Below the pieces are notes generated by a model, which was not told where the DNA came from, made no database searches, and saw nothing but the letters and a program-made list of their open reading frames with translations. From positions 1-64,000 of the forward strand of contig DASTOM010000025.1 of the NCBI GenBank assembly GCA_035762545.1: 64,000 nt of DNA, read 5' to 3'. Both the position numbers and the translations under genes were made by a program. This document shows positions 41,548 to 49,371 of this stretch, piece by piece; the first letter of the stretch is position 1, and each line of letters starts with the position of its first letter. This DNA is from JANQRA01 sp035762545 (GTDB lineage: Bacteria > Actinomycetota > Acidimicrobiia > Spongiisociales > ZC4RG35).

Positions 41548-42311
41548 CGTCGGTCCTCCTCAGGTAGCGGTCTTGGTTCGGGGCCCGTGTATGTGTGGTT
41601 GTCGGGCCCGATGCGCCGCATCGGTGCCATCCCTTGCTCTTCGATGGCGTGTCGGAGCACACCTCCCAATCTGGCAGTGATGAAGATCGCGTTGGCGAAT
41701 TCGGCGGGCACACCGATGTCACCCAGGATGGCGGCCATGGCGCCGTCGATGTTGAGCGGGACCGGATTGCCGCTCTTGGCTAGGAGGGCGGCCTCGACCG
41801 CGATCGCGGCCTCGATGTGCGGTGTCTCGAGATCCTCCTTGGCGGCCAACTCGAAGAGGCGGTCGACACGGGGATCCCGGTTCTTGTGCTGGCGATGACC
41901 GAAACCGGACACACGTTCGCCCTGATCTGTGATCTCTCGAATCACCCGGTCGGGCGACTCGCCAGAGACGACCTGCTCGAGGACTTCCATACACGCCTCG
42001 ACAGCCGCACCGTGGTGACGCCCCATGGTCAGGAGCCCGGCGGCCCCCGCCGCCTGCAAAGTCCCCCCACCCGAAATCGAGCCCCGGGCCGCCAGGGCGG
42101 AGGGAGTGGCCGGGCCGTGGTCGATCGAGGCCACCATCAACGCCTCGATCAGACGCCCCTCCGATGCCGTGGGCAACTCCCCGGTGTACAGGAGGAAGAG
42201 AGTGGCCGGATAGCTGACGTTGCCGATCAGCTCATTGAGGTCGTACCCGCGAATCCGGATTCCCTCGGGCGAGGTGTGGGTGAGTTGTGACTCCCAGGAT
42301 CTGTCGGGCAC
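41544..42311 (-). CDS. Citryl-CoA-lyase/citrate-synthase-like protein
   Basis: 255 residues, far shorter than citrate synthase (about 430) and matching the stand-alone C-terminal citryl-CoA-lyase-like group. SGFGHRQHKNRDPR is the CoA/oxaloacetate signature. MGRHHGAAVEACM replaces the HGGANE loop, and PLNIDGAMAAIL resembles the ATP-citrate-lyase region. It would cleave or form a citryl-CoA-type C-C bond. First gene of the five-gene operon; overlaps the ThDP gene by four bases. A good promoter is upstream. Confidence 0.83.
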   Translation of the reverse strand: MPDRSWESQLTHTSPEGIRIRGYDLNELIGNVSYPATLFLLYTGELPTASEGRLIEALMVASIDHGPATPSALAARGSISGGGTLQAAGAAGLLTMGRHHGAAVEACMEVLEQVVSGESPDRVIREITDQGERVSGFGHRQHKNRDPRVDRLFELAAKEDLETPHIEAAIAVEAALLAKSGNPVPLNIDGAMAAILGDIGVPAEFANAIFITARLGGVLRHAIEEQGMAPMRRIGPDNHTYTGPEPRPLPEEDRR

Positions 42312-42335
42312 GTGGTCTCCGTATGGACATTATTG

Positions 42336-42366
42336 ATTATAGTGAATACTGACCCAGTGACGTCAA
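42336..42366 (-). promoter_or_regulatory. Promoter with embedded candidate operator for the five-gene operon
   Basis: On the reverse strand TTGACG (42366-42361), a 19-base spacer and a perfect TATAAT (42341-42336). TATTCACTATA overlaps the -10 box (42348-42338) and matches TATTCATTACA at 28853. The long spacer would suit control by a regulator. Confidence 0.55.
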
Positions 42367-42464
42367 AGAGGCTCGGACGATGATTCCGACCCCATCGAGC
42401 AGGGGTGGCACAGCCTCTCGCCTCTCTCGAACCAGCATCAGATCGATCTGCCAAGATCGAGGCG

Positions 42465-43286
42465 ATGACCTGGAAACTCGACTGCGGCTCCTACACGCTC
42501 TTCGTCATAGAGGACGCGTTCTACTGGCGGGACATGAGGTCCTACGACAGCCGGGCCAACGAGCACGACTGGCGGTTCCACCCTCAGAACGACAAGGGCC
42601 AGGCTCGCCTCAACTTCGGGTGCTGGGTGATCACGGACGGTGACCACACGATCATGGTCGACGCCGGGATCGGAGAGATCGACCAGCCCGGAATGACCGC
42701 CGGGTTGATGCCGGAGCGTTTCGACCAGCTCGGCATTGCCCGGGATTCAGTGGAAACGGTGATCTATTCCCACATGCACTACGACCACATCGGCGGCAGT
42801 CAGCGTGACGGCAAAATCGTCTTTCCCAACGCCCGCCACTTGTTTCACACCAGGGAATGGGCTCACTGGAAGGAGATGGACAACGAGTTCGGCAGGGCCG
42901 CCCAGAACATCATGCGGCCCCTCTTCGACGCCGGGGTGGTCGACTTCATCGATCAGGACACCGAGGTGCTGCCGGGTGTCACTGCGGTCGAGACGTTCGG
43001 CCACACGCCGGGGCATCTCATCGTGAGGATCATCTCGGATGGGACCCGGACCCTGATCGGTGGCGACATGAGCAACCACCCCTTCCAGGTCGAGCACCCC
43101 CACTGGAGTCTTCCCGTCGACAACGATCACGAGATGGCCGGCACCACCCGGGACCGCGTGTTCGAGTCGATCAAGGACACCGACACGACCTACCTCGCCG
43201 GCCACTACCCGATGCCTGGCGTGGGCAAGATCGTCACCGACGACGGGATACGTGTCTACCAGCCGGCGGCACCGACGAAAGTCTGA
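42465..43286 (+). CDS. Metallo-beta-lactamase-fold hydrolase (lactonase-like)
   Basis: 273 residues from ATG 42465 with GAGG upstream. The dinuclear zinc motif SHMHYDHIGG (HxHxDH) is followed by FGHTPGH, IGGDMSNH and AGHYPMP, which complete the metal ligands. The layout and the W-rich N-terminus resemble quorum-quenching AttM/AiiA-type and related lactonases. Divergent from the catabolic operon with about 150 bases between, so possibly part of the same pathway as a second lactone or thioester hydrolase. Substrate unknown. Confidence 0.87.
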   Translation: MTWKLDCGSYTLFVIEDAFYWRDMRSYDSRANEHDWRFHPQNDKGQARLNFGCWVITDGDHTIMVDAGIGEIDQPGMTAGLMPERFDQLGIARDSVETVIYSHMHYDHIGGSQRDGKIVFPNARHLFHTREWAHWKEMDNEFGRAAQNIMRPLFDAGVVDFIDQDTEVLPGVTAVETFGHTPGHLIVRIISDGTRTLIGGDMSNHPFQVEHPHWSLPVDNDHEMAGTTRDRVFESIKDTDTTYLAGHYPMPGVGKIVTDDGIRVYQPAAPTKV

Positions 43287-43288
43287 CC

Positions 43289-44467
43289 TCAAGCGCTGAG
43301 CGGAACCGGAACCCGGTCCCATCTGGGGAGTCCGGTCAGCAACTCACACTCGGCTCGTGTCGCCTCGCTGATCGTTCGCATGCGACGCGATGCCGTGTCC
43401 GGGTCCCACTCGTACCTCGCCAGATCGGCGGCGGCCTCGTAGACGTCGACTGAGACTCTGTCTCTCATTTCGTGGTACCAGCCGAACGCTGCATCTTCGA
43501 GGCTCGGGTCACCGAGGGCCGTGTCGATTGCGCGGGCGCAGAGCTCGGCGTCACGCAGCGCGTCGCTGATCCCGTGCGCCGAGATCGGGTCCTCGGTATA
43601 GCCGGCGTCGCCGACCAGTGCCCACCCCGGCCCGTAAGGCTGGCGGAGGAATCCGCTGAGCCCTGACGTCCCATGGAAGCGGCTGGCCCGATGTCCGGCC
43701 GCAACGATGTCAGCCAGGTCGGTTCCGCCCCGTCGGATCAGCGCCATGAACTCGCCGTCGGGGTCTCGACTGAACGCTCCTTTCTGTCGTGTCGGACGTC
43801 CGGCGAAGACGAGGCATTGATCGTCGTTGGTCGGGACCAGCCCGGTGTTGACCTCGGGGGTGAACTGAAACCAGAACCCTCTGTGGTCGATGCCGTCGAA
43901 GTAGGCGTAGTTGACCGCGTTCAGAGGCTCGTGTGAGCGATAGACGAATGAGTCTGCTTGCCCGGCAACTCGTGAGTGGTGACCGTCGGCGCCGACGACG
44001 AATCGGGCGCGGATCGGTGTCGGGCCGCCATCACCTTTGACTACTACCCCGTCGACCCGCCCCGAGTCGTTACGGAGCAGGCTCTTGAAGATGGTTCCGT
44101 CGCGCAGCTCCGCACCCGCATCCTGTGCTGCCTCGGCCAACACACCGTCGAGCAGGTAGCGGCGCGGTGCGACGAAATGGTCCACCCCGAACTCGCTACG
44201 AACCTCGAAATCGATCCGCTGGTCTCCAAAGCCGAGCGTCACCTCGCGGACGGCTGGGGTCCCTGCGTCGAGGACTTCATCGAGAAGCCCCCATCTCGAC
44301 AGCTGGACGACGCCGCTCCGGGTGATGGCGTGAGTAGACACGGTGTCGGAGGGCACGGCGGCACGCTCGACCATGACGACGCGGTGTCCCTGTCTCGCCA
44401 GCAGCATCGCAGTCGACGCGCCGGCCACTCTGGCCCCGACGACCACGACGTCGTAGTCGTAGCTCAC
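43289..44467 (-). CDS. FAD-dependent oxygenase/reductase (group A flavoprotein)
   Basis: 392 residues from GTG 44467 behind GGGGAAACA. The FAD motif is VVVGARVAGASTAMLLARQG. ARFVVGADGHHSRVA is the DG motif, and LVGDAGYTEDPISAHGISDALRDAE the GD motif. It belongs with aromatic hydroxylases and geranylgeranyl-reductase-like proteins. It is the second gene of a unit headed by an OsmC protein, separated by an 11-bp hairpin, and should fall under the TetR operator at 45115. Substrate unknown. Confidence 0.85.
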   Translation of the reverse strand: MSYDYDVVVVGARVAGASTAMLLARQGHRVVMVERAAVPSDTVSTHAITRSGVVQLSRWGLLDEVLDAGTPAVREVTLGFGDQRIDFEVRSEFGVDHFVAPRRYLLDGVLAEAAQDAGAELRDGTIFKSLLRNDSGRVDGVVVKGDGGPTPIRARFVVGADGHHSRVAGQADSFVYRSHEPLNAVNYAYFDGIDHRGFWFQFTPEVNTGLVPTNDDQCLVFAGRPTRQKGAFSRDPDGEFMALIRRGGTDLADIVAAGHRASRFHGTSGLSGFLRQPYGPGWALVGDAGYTEDPISAHGISDALRDAELCARAIDTALGDPSLEDAAFGWYHEMRDRVSVDVYEAAADLARYEWDPDTASRRMRTISEATRAECELLTGLPRWDRVPVPLSA

Positions 44468-44483
44468 TGTTTCCCCGCGAGCA

Positions 44484-44510
44484 TGCGGGCCGGGAGACTC
44501 CCGGCCCGCA
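44484..44510 (-). terminator. Intercistronic hairpin between osmC and the FAD oxygenase gene
   Basis: TGCGGGCCGGG (44484-44494), loop AGACT, CCCGGCCCGCA (44500-44510): 11 perfect base pairs in the 55-base gap. It has no T-tract. Same placement, after a leading osmC gene, as the hairpin at 17827. Confidence 0.6.
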
Positions 44511-44522
44511 ATCGTGTTCCAG

Positions 44523-45080
44523 TCATCCGGCCACCTGGATCGAGACACCGGTGCCATTGGTGAGCATGTCGTACACCGCTGACCTTGCGATCGAGCGCTT
44601 GACGACCTCCTCGAGCTTCTCGGGCGTGGCATCGCCCTCGATCTCCACCGTCATCTCGATGCTCTGGTAGCCGTTGCGCACCGAGGTGTCGATGCCGAGA
44701 AGCCCCACCAGATCGATGTCCCCGGTGACGACCGAGGCCACCCGGGTGAGCTCGATGCCGCGGGCGGCGGCCACGTTGCCGATCCCCGCCGTGATGCATG
44801 CCGCCAGGGCATGGAGCAGGAATTCGACGGGGGAGGGGCCGACGTCGGTGCCCACCAACTGCTTGGGATGGTCGGCGTCGTATGTGTGTGACTCCGTGTG
44901 GATCTGTTCCTCGCCCAGACCGAAGAAGTCGTGGATGGTGCTGCGACTGTTCGTGCCGCTCACCCATTCGTTCCGGGCCCGGAACTGGAACTGGGCTGCT
45001 TCCGGGGTTGCTTTGACCGCGTCGAGGGCTCCGAAGAGGGCTCCGGTGTCGACTCCGTTGCGAATCTGCGTTGTTGTCAT
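44523..45080 (-). CDS. OsmC-family protein lacking the second cysteine
   Basis: 185 residues from ATG 45080, with AAGGAAG upstream; the frame extends 198 codons upstream antisense to the next gene and is ignored. LLHALAACITAGIGNVAAARG has the single Cys. The second-cysteine region reads SIARSAVYDMLTNGT. Strongly similar in pattern to the protein at 20431. Placed before an FAD oxygenase, as the 20431 gene is placed before a flavin monooxygenase. Probably controlled by the TetR operator at 45115-45130. Confidence 0.85.
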   Translation of the reverse strand: MTTTQIRNGVDTGALFGALDAVKATPEAAQFQFRARNEWVSGTNSRSTIHDFFGLGEEQIHTESHTYDADHPKQLVGTDVGPSPVEFLLHALAACITAGIGNVAAARGIELTRVASVVTGDIDLVGLLGIDTSVRNGYQSIEMTVEIEGDATPEKLEEVVKRSIARSAVYDMLTNGTGVSIQVAG

Positions 45081-45114
45081 TGTCTTCCTTGTGTTCGAGT
45101 TGCTGGGGTCTGAG

Positions 45115-45130
45115 TCGGTCGTTCGACCGA
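45115..45130. promoter_or_regulatory. Palindromic operator, copy 2
   Basis: TCGGTCGTTCGACCGA, 35 bases upstream of the osmC start. It differs at one central base from TCGGTCGATCGACCGA at the tetR promoter (48792-48807). Confidence 0.7.
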
Positions 45131-45184
45131 TGTTTGTGTGGCTACAAGTAGGTGTCCGTTGGTTTGGCTCCTTTCGCCCCGTGG

Positions 45185-46420
45185 CTAGATCAGATCGGCG
45201 ATGAGTCGTGCGGCACGTGCCGCCCCGTCGGTCTCGACAGGTTTGAAGTCGGTGGGTTTCCCGATGTTCGTGACGATGGCACCGGCGAGGTCCTCCGGAG
45301 TGGTCGTCGAATAGTCCATGTGGGTTCCCGCCCCGTATTGATCGAGACGGTGCCGGACGTGGTAGGTCTGTTCGAAGTGGTCCTTCAACGGGAAGTACAG
45401 GAAGGGCCGGTTGGCCGCGGCGAGCTCCATGGTCGTCGTCAAACCTCCCTGGACCACGGCGAGGTCGCACACTGAGAGGTGGCGAAAGAGCCGATCCACA
45501 TACCCGTGGACTTCCAGCCCGGGCATCGCCGGTAGTGAACTCGGCTCGATCCGGGGGCCGGCGACGGCGATCATCCGCAGCTCGGGGACCTGCTCTCTGG
45601 CCATCGGGAACGCTGCAATGACCTTCTCGAGCAGATCCCGTCCCACGCCCGATCCGCCCACAGCCACCACGCACACCTTCTCATCAGGGCCAAACCCGAG
45701 TTCGTGGCGAACCTCGGCGGCCTGATCCGGCGTCGGGGGGGTGAAACCCGTGATGTACCCGGAGAACTCGAAGTGGTCTTCGGTCCAGTCCCGAATCTTG
45801 GGCAGGTCGGGCCCGAATGTCTCCGGATATATGTCGTCGGGGTTGCCGACGAAGATCGCCCGATCCCTGATCCTGGGGAATCGAGCGATGTGCGAGATCA
45901 TCTCGGCGTTGTAGTCAGATGTCAGGTGAGCCTCGTGCTCGCCGCCTTCCGGCATCGGGATGAAGCCGACGAAGTCGGTCATCCAGACGTGCGAGCCACG
46001 CTTCAGCTCGGGGTTCTCGTGCCAGAAGTGGTCGACCTCCCAGGCCTCGTCACCGACTATCAGGTCGTACTCGCCCTCCTCCACCACCTCTTGGAAGATC
46101 ATGAAGTTGGCTAGGAGGATCTCGTCCATGTTCCGCAGCGCCTGGAAGCAGTGGAGACTGTGCCCGCTGGCCTCGGACGCGATATGGGACGACTCGGAGG
46201 CCAGCATCTCGCTGGCGGGATGGATCCTCTCCCCGGCTCCTTCGAGGACGCGGGTCACCGGGTCTTGTGCCAGCCAGTCGATCCGGATCTCGGGGTCGAT
46301 GCCCTTCAGCTCGGTTCCGACCGCCAGGTCTCGTCGGGCGTGGCCCAGGCCAATGGGAGACGAGAGGAAGAGGACTCTCTTCTGCCGGCTGAGCCCTCTG
46401 GTCCATGTCGTGACATTCAT
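45185..46420 (-). CDS. GT-B-fold glycosyltransferase-like protein
   Basis: 411 residues. RVLFLSSPIGLGHARRDLAV is a MurG/UGT-type N-terminal loop. VVAVGGSGVGRDLLEKVIAAF and VVQGGLTTTMELAAANRPFLYFPL resemble the nucleotide-sugar-binding C-terminal domain of family 28 and UDP-glycosyltransferases. NHFEQ-like HFEQTYHV closes the motif. It may glycosylate the compound handled by the neighbouring hydrolases, or act in resistance. Overlaps the hydrolase stop by four bases. Last gene of the TetR-led operon. Confidence 0.75.
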   Translation of the reverse strand: MNVTTWTRGLSRQKRVLFLSSPIGLGHARRDLAVGTELKGIDPEIRIDWLAQDPVTRVLEGAGERIHPASEMLASESSHIASEASGHSLHCFQALRNMDEILLANFMIFQEVVEEGEYDLIVGDEAWEVDHFWHENPELKRGSHVWMTDFVGFIPMPEGGEHEAHLTSDYNAEMISHIARFPRIRDRAIFVGNPDDIYPETFGPDLPKIRDWTEDHFEFSGYITGFTPPTPDQAAEVRHELGFGPDEKVCVVAVGGSGVGRDLLEKVIAAFPMAREQVPELRMIAVAGPRIEPSSLPAMPGLEVHGYVDRLFRHLSVCDLAVVQGGLTTTMELAAANRPFLYFPLKDHFEQTYHVRHRLDQYGAGTHMDYSTTTPEDLAGAIVTNIGKPTDFKPVETDGAARAARLIADLI

Positions 46421-47304
46421 CGCGCCCTCCCGACCCGATCGACGAAGCGCTTGATGGCGTGGTTGACCCGCACCGGGTCCCGGGCCAGAGCGAGATGGCC
46501 AGATCCCTTCAGCTCCACGTACTCGCCTCCCGTGAGCTCGGCTAGCTCACGCCCCCTGGTCACGTCCTGGCACACGTCATGGTCACCGTGGATGACGAGC
46601 ACCGGGAGCTCGAGGCCGGCGAGAACCGCGCGGAACACGTCACGGGTGGGAAGGTCCAGGTCCTGGGCCTCCTCTGAGTCGGCCAGGATCTCGCCGGTGG
46701 ACTCCAGCGCCCAGGCCACGGCGTCGTCGTAGACCTTGGTCGAATGCGATTCCACCAACTGGGCGCCAAAGAAGAACTCGACCCAGGCTCGGTGGTCGTT
46801 GGTGATGGTGTGCCGGTTGTAGAGCTGCCAGCCCTGAGGATCGTCGAGGACCAGGTTCCAGTACTCACCCGAGGCCTGCCAGTGCGGTTCGGGGTGACCG
46901 ACGTAGGGGACACCGGGCTCGATCGCGATCAGACCCTCGACTCGTTCGGGATGCTGGGCCGCCAGTTCCACCGCCCACCAGTTTGCGTGACAGTGGGCCA
47001 TCAGGATCGCCCTGTCGGTCCCGGAGGCGTCGAGGACCGCGACAGCATCGGCGACATTGGCTGCTCGGGTGTGGGAGGCGATGCCCACCGGCCGGCCGGA
47101 TCTGCCGTTTCCCCGCCCATCGAAGGTGACGACCCGGAAGTGCCGGGACAGATATGGGATCTGGCCCTTGTAGATGCGGCTGTGGGTGATGGGTGACGGT
47201 GGGATCATCAGGATGGTTGGCTCGCCGGCGCCATAGATCTCGTAGGCGATCTCGGCTCCGTCACGGTCCACCAGGCTCGCCGTGTTCGGATACGCCGCTC
47301 TCAA
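46417..47304 (-). CDS. Alpha/beta hydrolase with cysteine at the nucleophile position
   Basis: 295 residues from TTG 47304, which overlaps the preceding stop as TTGA. The start is supported by alignment with the neighbour, since MRAAYPNTA here matches MRARYPDIE there. The nucleophile elbow reads ILMAHCHANWW, placing Cys105 where the paralogue has Ser in GLSLG. VIHGDHD and GSGHLALARDP supply the acid and His. The fold includes the oxyanion segment FDGRGNGRSGRP. Cys nucleophiles occur in dienelactone hydrolases, so activity may differ from the Ser paralogue. Confidence 0.82.
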   Translation of the reverse strand: MRAAYPNTASLVDRDGAEIAYEIYGAGEPTILMIPPSPITHSRIYKGQIPYLSRHFRVVTFDGRGNGRSGRPVGIASHTRAANVADAVAVLDASGTDRAILMAHCHANWWAVELAAQHPERVEGLIAIEPGVPYVGHPEPHWQASGEYWNLVLDDPQGWQLYNRHTITNDHRAWVEFFFGAQLVESHSTKVYDDAVAWALESTGEILADSEEAQDLDLPTRDVFRAVLAGLELPVLVIHGDHDVCQDVTRGRELAELTGGEYVELKGSGHLALARDPVRVNHAIKRFVDRVGRAR

Positions 47305-48173
47305 GCCGCCACCTCGTCGACGAACTCGCGAATCGCGAGGTTCACCCGCACCGGATCGCGGGTCTGGGGGAGGTGACCCGATCCCACCATCGTGAGGAGG
47401 CTCCCACTGCTGAGCCGCGCCGCCTCGACGCCTCGTGCGTGGGGAGAGATCGCGTCCCGGGTCCCGTGGATCACGAGGACGGGGCAACCGACGGCAGCGA
47501 CCGCCTCTCGCCAGTCTTCGTCGGGTTCCGGCGCCGCCGACTCGGCAGCGAGGATGGCACCGCTGGTCTCGGCCGCCCATGCGCAGGTGTCTTGATGAGG
47601 CTTGGTCGAGTGGGGCTCGGGCAGGCACTGGTCGAAGAAGAAGTCACAGAAGTCGGCGTAATGGTCCTGCCAGTAGGCGAGGTTGTACTTCCCCCAACCC
47701 GAGACGTCGTCGGGGTATGGCTCTTCGAAGGTCTGAAAGATCGCTTCCCGTTCCGGAGCGGGAGGGGTGAGGGGGATCGACGGTCCGATCATGACGATGC
47801 CGTCGACACGCTCCGGTGCTCGCCGGGCGAGACGTACCGAGTAGGCGGCACCAAGAGACAGACCGACGACCACCGCTGATCGGGCACCGGTGGCGTCGAG
47901 CACCTCGATGGCGTCGGCTGCGTACTCGTCTGCCGAGTAACGGTTCGGATCGGTCACCCGGTCGGACCGACCATTGCCTGGCCCGTCGAAGGTGATCACC
48001 CGGTAGTGGCGGGCCAGGTACGGCACCTGCATCTTCCAGAACCGGGAGTGGATGATGGTCCAGGTCGGCATGAGAAGGACAGTGGGGCGACCCTCGTTCT
48101 CGTATATCTCGTATCCGATCCGTGCACCGGCCCTTTCGATTGCGGCCTCGATGTCGGGATATCGCGCTCGCAT
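47301..48173 (-). CDS. Alpha/beta hydrolase (Ser nucleophile)
   Basis: 290 residues. Elbow VVVGLSLGAAYSV with Ser106, FDGPGNGRSDRV near the oxyanion hole, VIHGTRDAIS for the acid and GSGHLPQTRDP for the His. Similar to MhpC/epoxide-hydrolase-type enzymes of aromatic breakdown. It lies three bases downstream of tetR and overlaps the Cys-type paralogue. The two likely arose by tandem duplication and diverged in catalytic residue. Confidence 0.87.
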   Translation of the reverse strand: MRARYPDIEAAIERAGARIGYEIYENEGRPTVLLMPTWTIIHSRFWKMQVPYLARHYRVITFDGPGNGRSDRVTDPNRYSADEYAADAIEVLDATGARSAVVVGLSLGAAYSVRLARRAPERVDGIVMIGPSIPLTPPAPEREAIFQTFEEPYPDDVSGWGKYNLAYWQDHYADFCDFFFDQCLPEPHSTKPHQDTCAWAAETSGAILAAESAAPEPDEDWREAVAAVGCPVLVIHGTRDAISPHARGVEAARLSSGSLLTMVGSGHLPQTRDPVRVNLAIREFVDEVAA

Positions 48174-48176
48174 CGC

Positions 48177-48767
48177 CTACTCCTCGAGACCCCGGATGAC
48201 GTCGCCGATCTTGCGCAACGCCGATCGCATCGGAAGGTCGCTCTCCTCGAAGCCAAGCAGTATCAGAGCCTCCACCCCGAGGAACGGCGCGCCTGCCAGT
48301 GCTGCGATCTCCTCGGGTGTGAACGGGCCGAGGCCCCCGAGCTGCTGCTCTGCCCGTCTTGCCGTCTCGGCGAGCAGGTCCAACCACCCCTTCAGATTGC
48401 TGCGAACCGCCATTGCGATCTCATCGTCGGACCATCCGGCAGCCGTCATCTCCTGGAGTACCCTGACGTACCCCGATGCCAGGTCGTCGTCGAGGAAGTC
48501 GCACGCCTGTTCCCACTGCTTCCAGAGTGGGATTCCGGCTCCGTACATCTGAGACTGGCGTGCGAGGAGCTTCTGGTTCTCGACGTCGAGAACCTCGAGA
48601 ACCAGGTTCTGCTTCGTGCCGAAGTGATAGTGGATCTGGCTGAGCGGCACCCCGGCCCGCTCGGCGATGTTTCGGGTGGATAGTGCTGAGTACCCGGTCT
48701 CGATGAGGGCCTGCTTGGCCGCCTCCAGGATCTGGCGCTTGGTGTCGGTCTGGGTGTTTGGAGGCAT
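48177..48767 (-). CDS. TetR-family repressor
   Basis: 196 residues. The N-terminal helix-turn-helix is TKRQILEAAKQALIETGYSALSTRNIAERAGVPLSQIHYHFGTKQNLV, canonical TetR. The C-terminal helical part would bind the inducer. Promoter and palindrome just upstream (48792-48837) imply autorepression, and the matching palindrome at 45115 adds the osmC-FAD oxygenase unit to its regulon. Confidence 0.9.
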   Translation of the reverse strand: MPPNTQTDTKRQILEAAKQALIETGYSALSTRNIAERAGVPLSQIHYHFGTKQNLVLEVLDVENQKLLARQSQMYGAGIPLWKQWEQACDFLDDDLASGYVRVLQEMTAAGWSDDEIAMAVRSNLKGWLDLLAETARRAEQQLGGLGPFTPEEIAALAGAPFLGVEALILLGFEESDLPMRSALRKIGDVIRGLEE

Positions 48768-48791
48768 GGATTCTCTTGGGATCAGCGACCA

Positions 48792-48837
48792 TCGGTCGAT
48801 CGACCGAATTATGCCGGATCAGGAATTGGTTTGTCAA
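48792..48837 (-). promoter_or_regulatory. tetR promoter with palindromic operator, copy 1
   Basis: On the reverse strand TTGACA (48837-48832), an 18-base spacer and CATAAT (48813-48808) are followed directly by the 16-bp perfect palindrome TCGGTCGATCGACCGA (48807-48792), which covers the expected transcription start. Confidence 0.72.
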
Positions 48838-48859
48838 GATGCTACGTAGGATCCAGTTG

Positions 48860-49243
48860 GTGACGGACGAGTCAGCAGAGACCCTCGATGCAATGCAGGG
48901 GGAGTGGGTGGTCGCCCGGTACCGGGTCGATGATGACTTCGTGGCCCCTTTCGACGAAGGACGTGGGGCCGTTCTGGAAGTCGCCGGGGACCGGATATCC
49001 GGGACGACGGGGATAAACCGGATAATGGGCTCCATCGGCGAGGCCGGAATCGCCGGTCCCCTGGCTTCCACGCTCATGGCGGGGCCGCAGCACCTCATGG
49101 ACCAGGAATTCCGCCTCCACCAATTGCTCGACTCAGCCGACCGGGTCGTCGTCGGCGAGTCGGGAATGACCTGGCTTCATGAGGGGTTGACTGTCATAGA
49201 GATGAAACGACCGGGAACCGATCCGAGCGTCCCATCGTCGTAA
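48860..49243 (+). CDS. META-domain (HslJ-like) protein
   Basis: 127 residues from GTG 48860, preceded by TAGGATC; an upstream ATG at 48839 lacks a ribosome site. MQGEWVVARY, DRISGTTGINRIMGS and TLMAGPQHLMDQE match the META domain, in which a gap after the first strand and a GP..LMxxE segment are conserved. No signal peptide is present, unlike the secreted HslJ types. Role unknown. Divergent from tetR. Confidence 0.8.
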   Translation: MTDESAETLDAMQGEWVVARYRVDDDFVAPFDEGRGAVLEVAGDRISGTTGINRIMGSIGEAGIAGPLASTLMAGPQHLMDQEFRLHQLLDSADRVVVGESGMTWLHEGLTVIEMKRPGTDPSVPSS

Positions 49244-49282
49244 CAACGTCAACTTCACAAATCATTGTGGAAAAGAGGGGGG

Positions 49283-49310
49283 TTCACAACCTTTCCTCGT
49301 TGCGTATAGT
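49283..49310 (+). promoter_or_regulatory. Promoter of the sigma factor gene
   Basis: TTCACA (49283-49288), 16-base spacer, TATAGT (49305-49310), 62 bases before the ATG. Confidence 0.45.
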
Positions 49311-49371
49311 TGAACGCTCAGGTCGTTTCCCCGTCGACCCGTACCCGCCCGTTGGAGGACACGGATTATTC

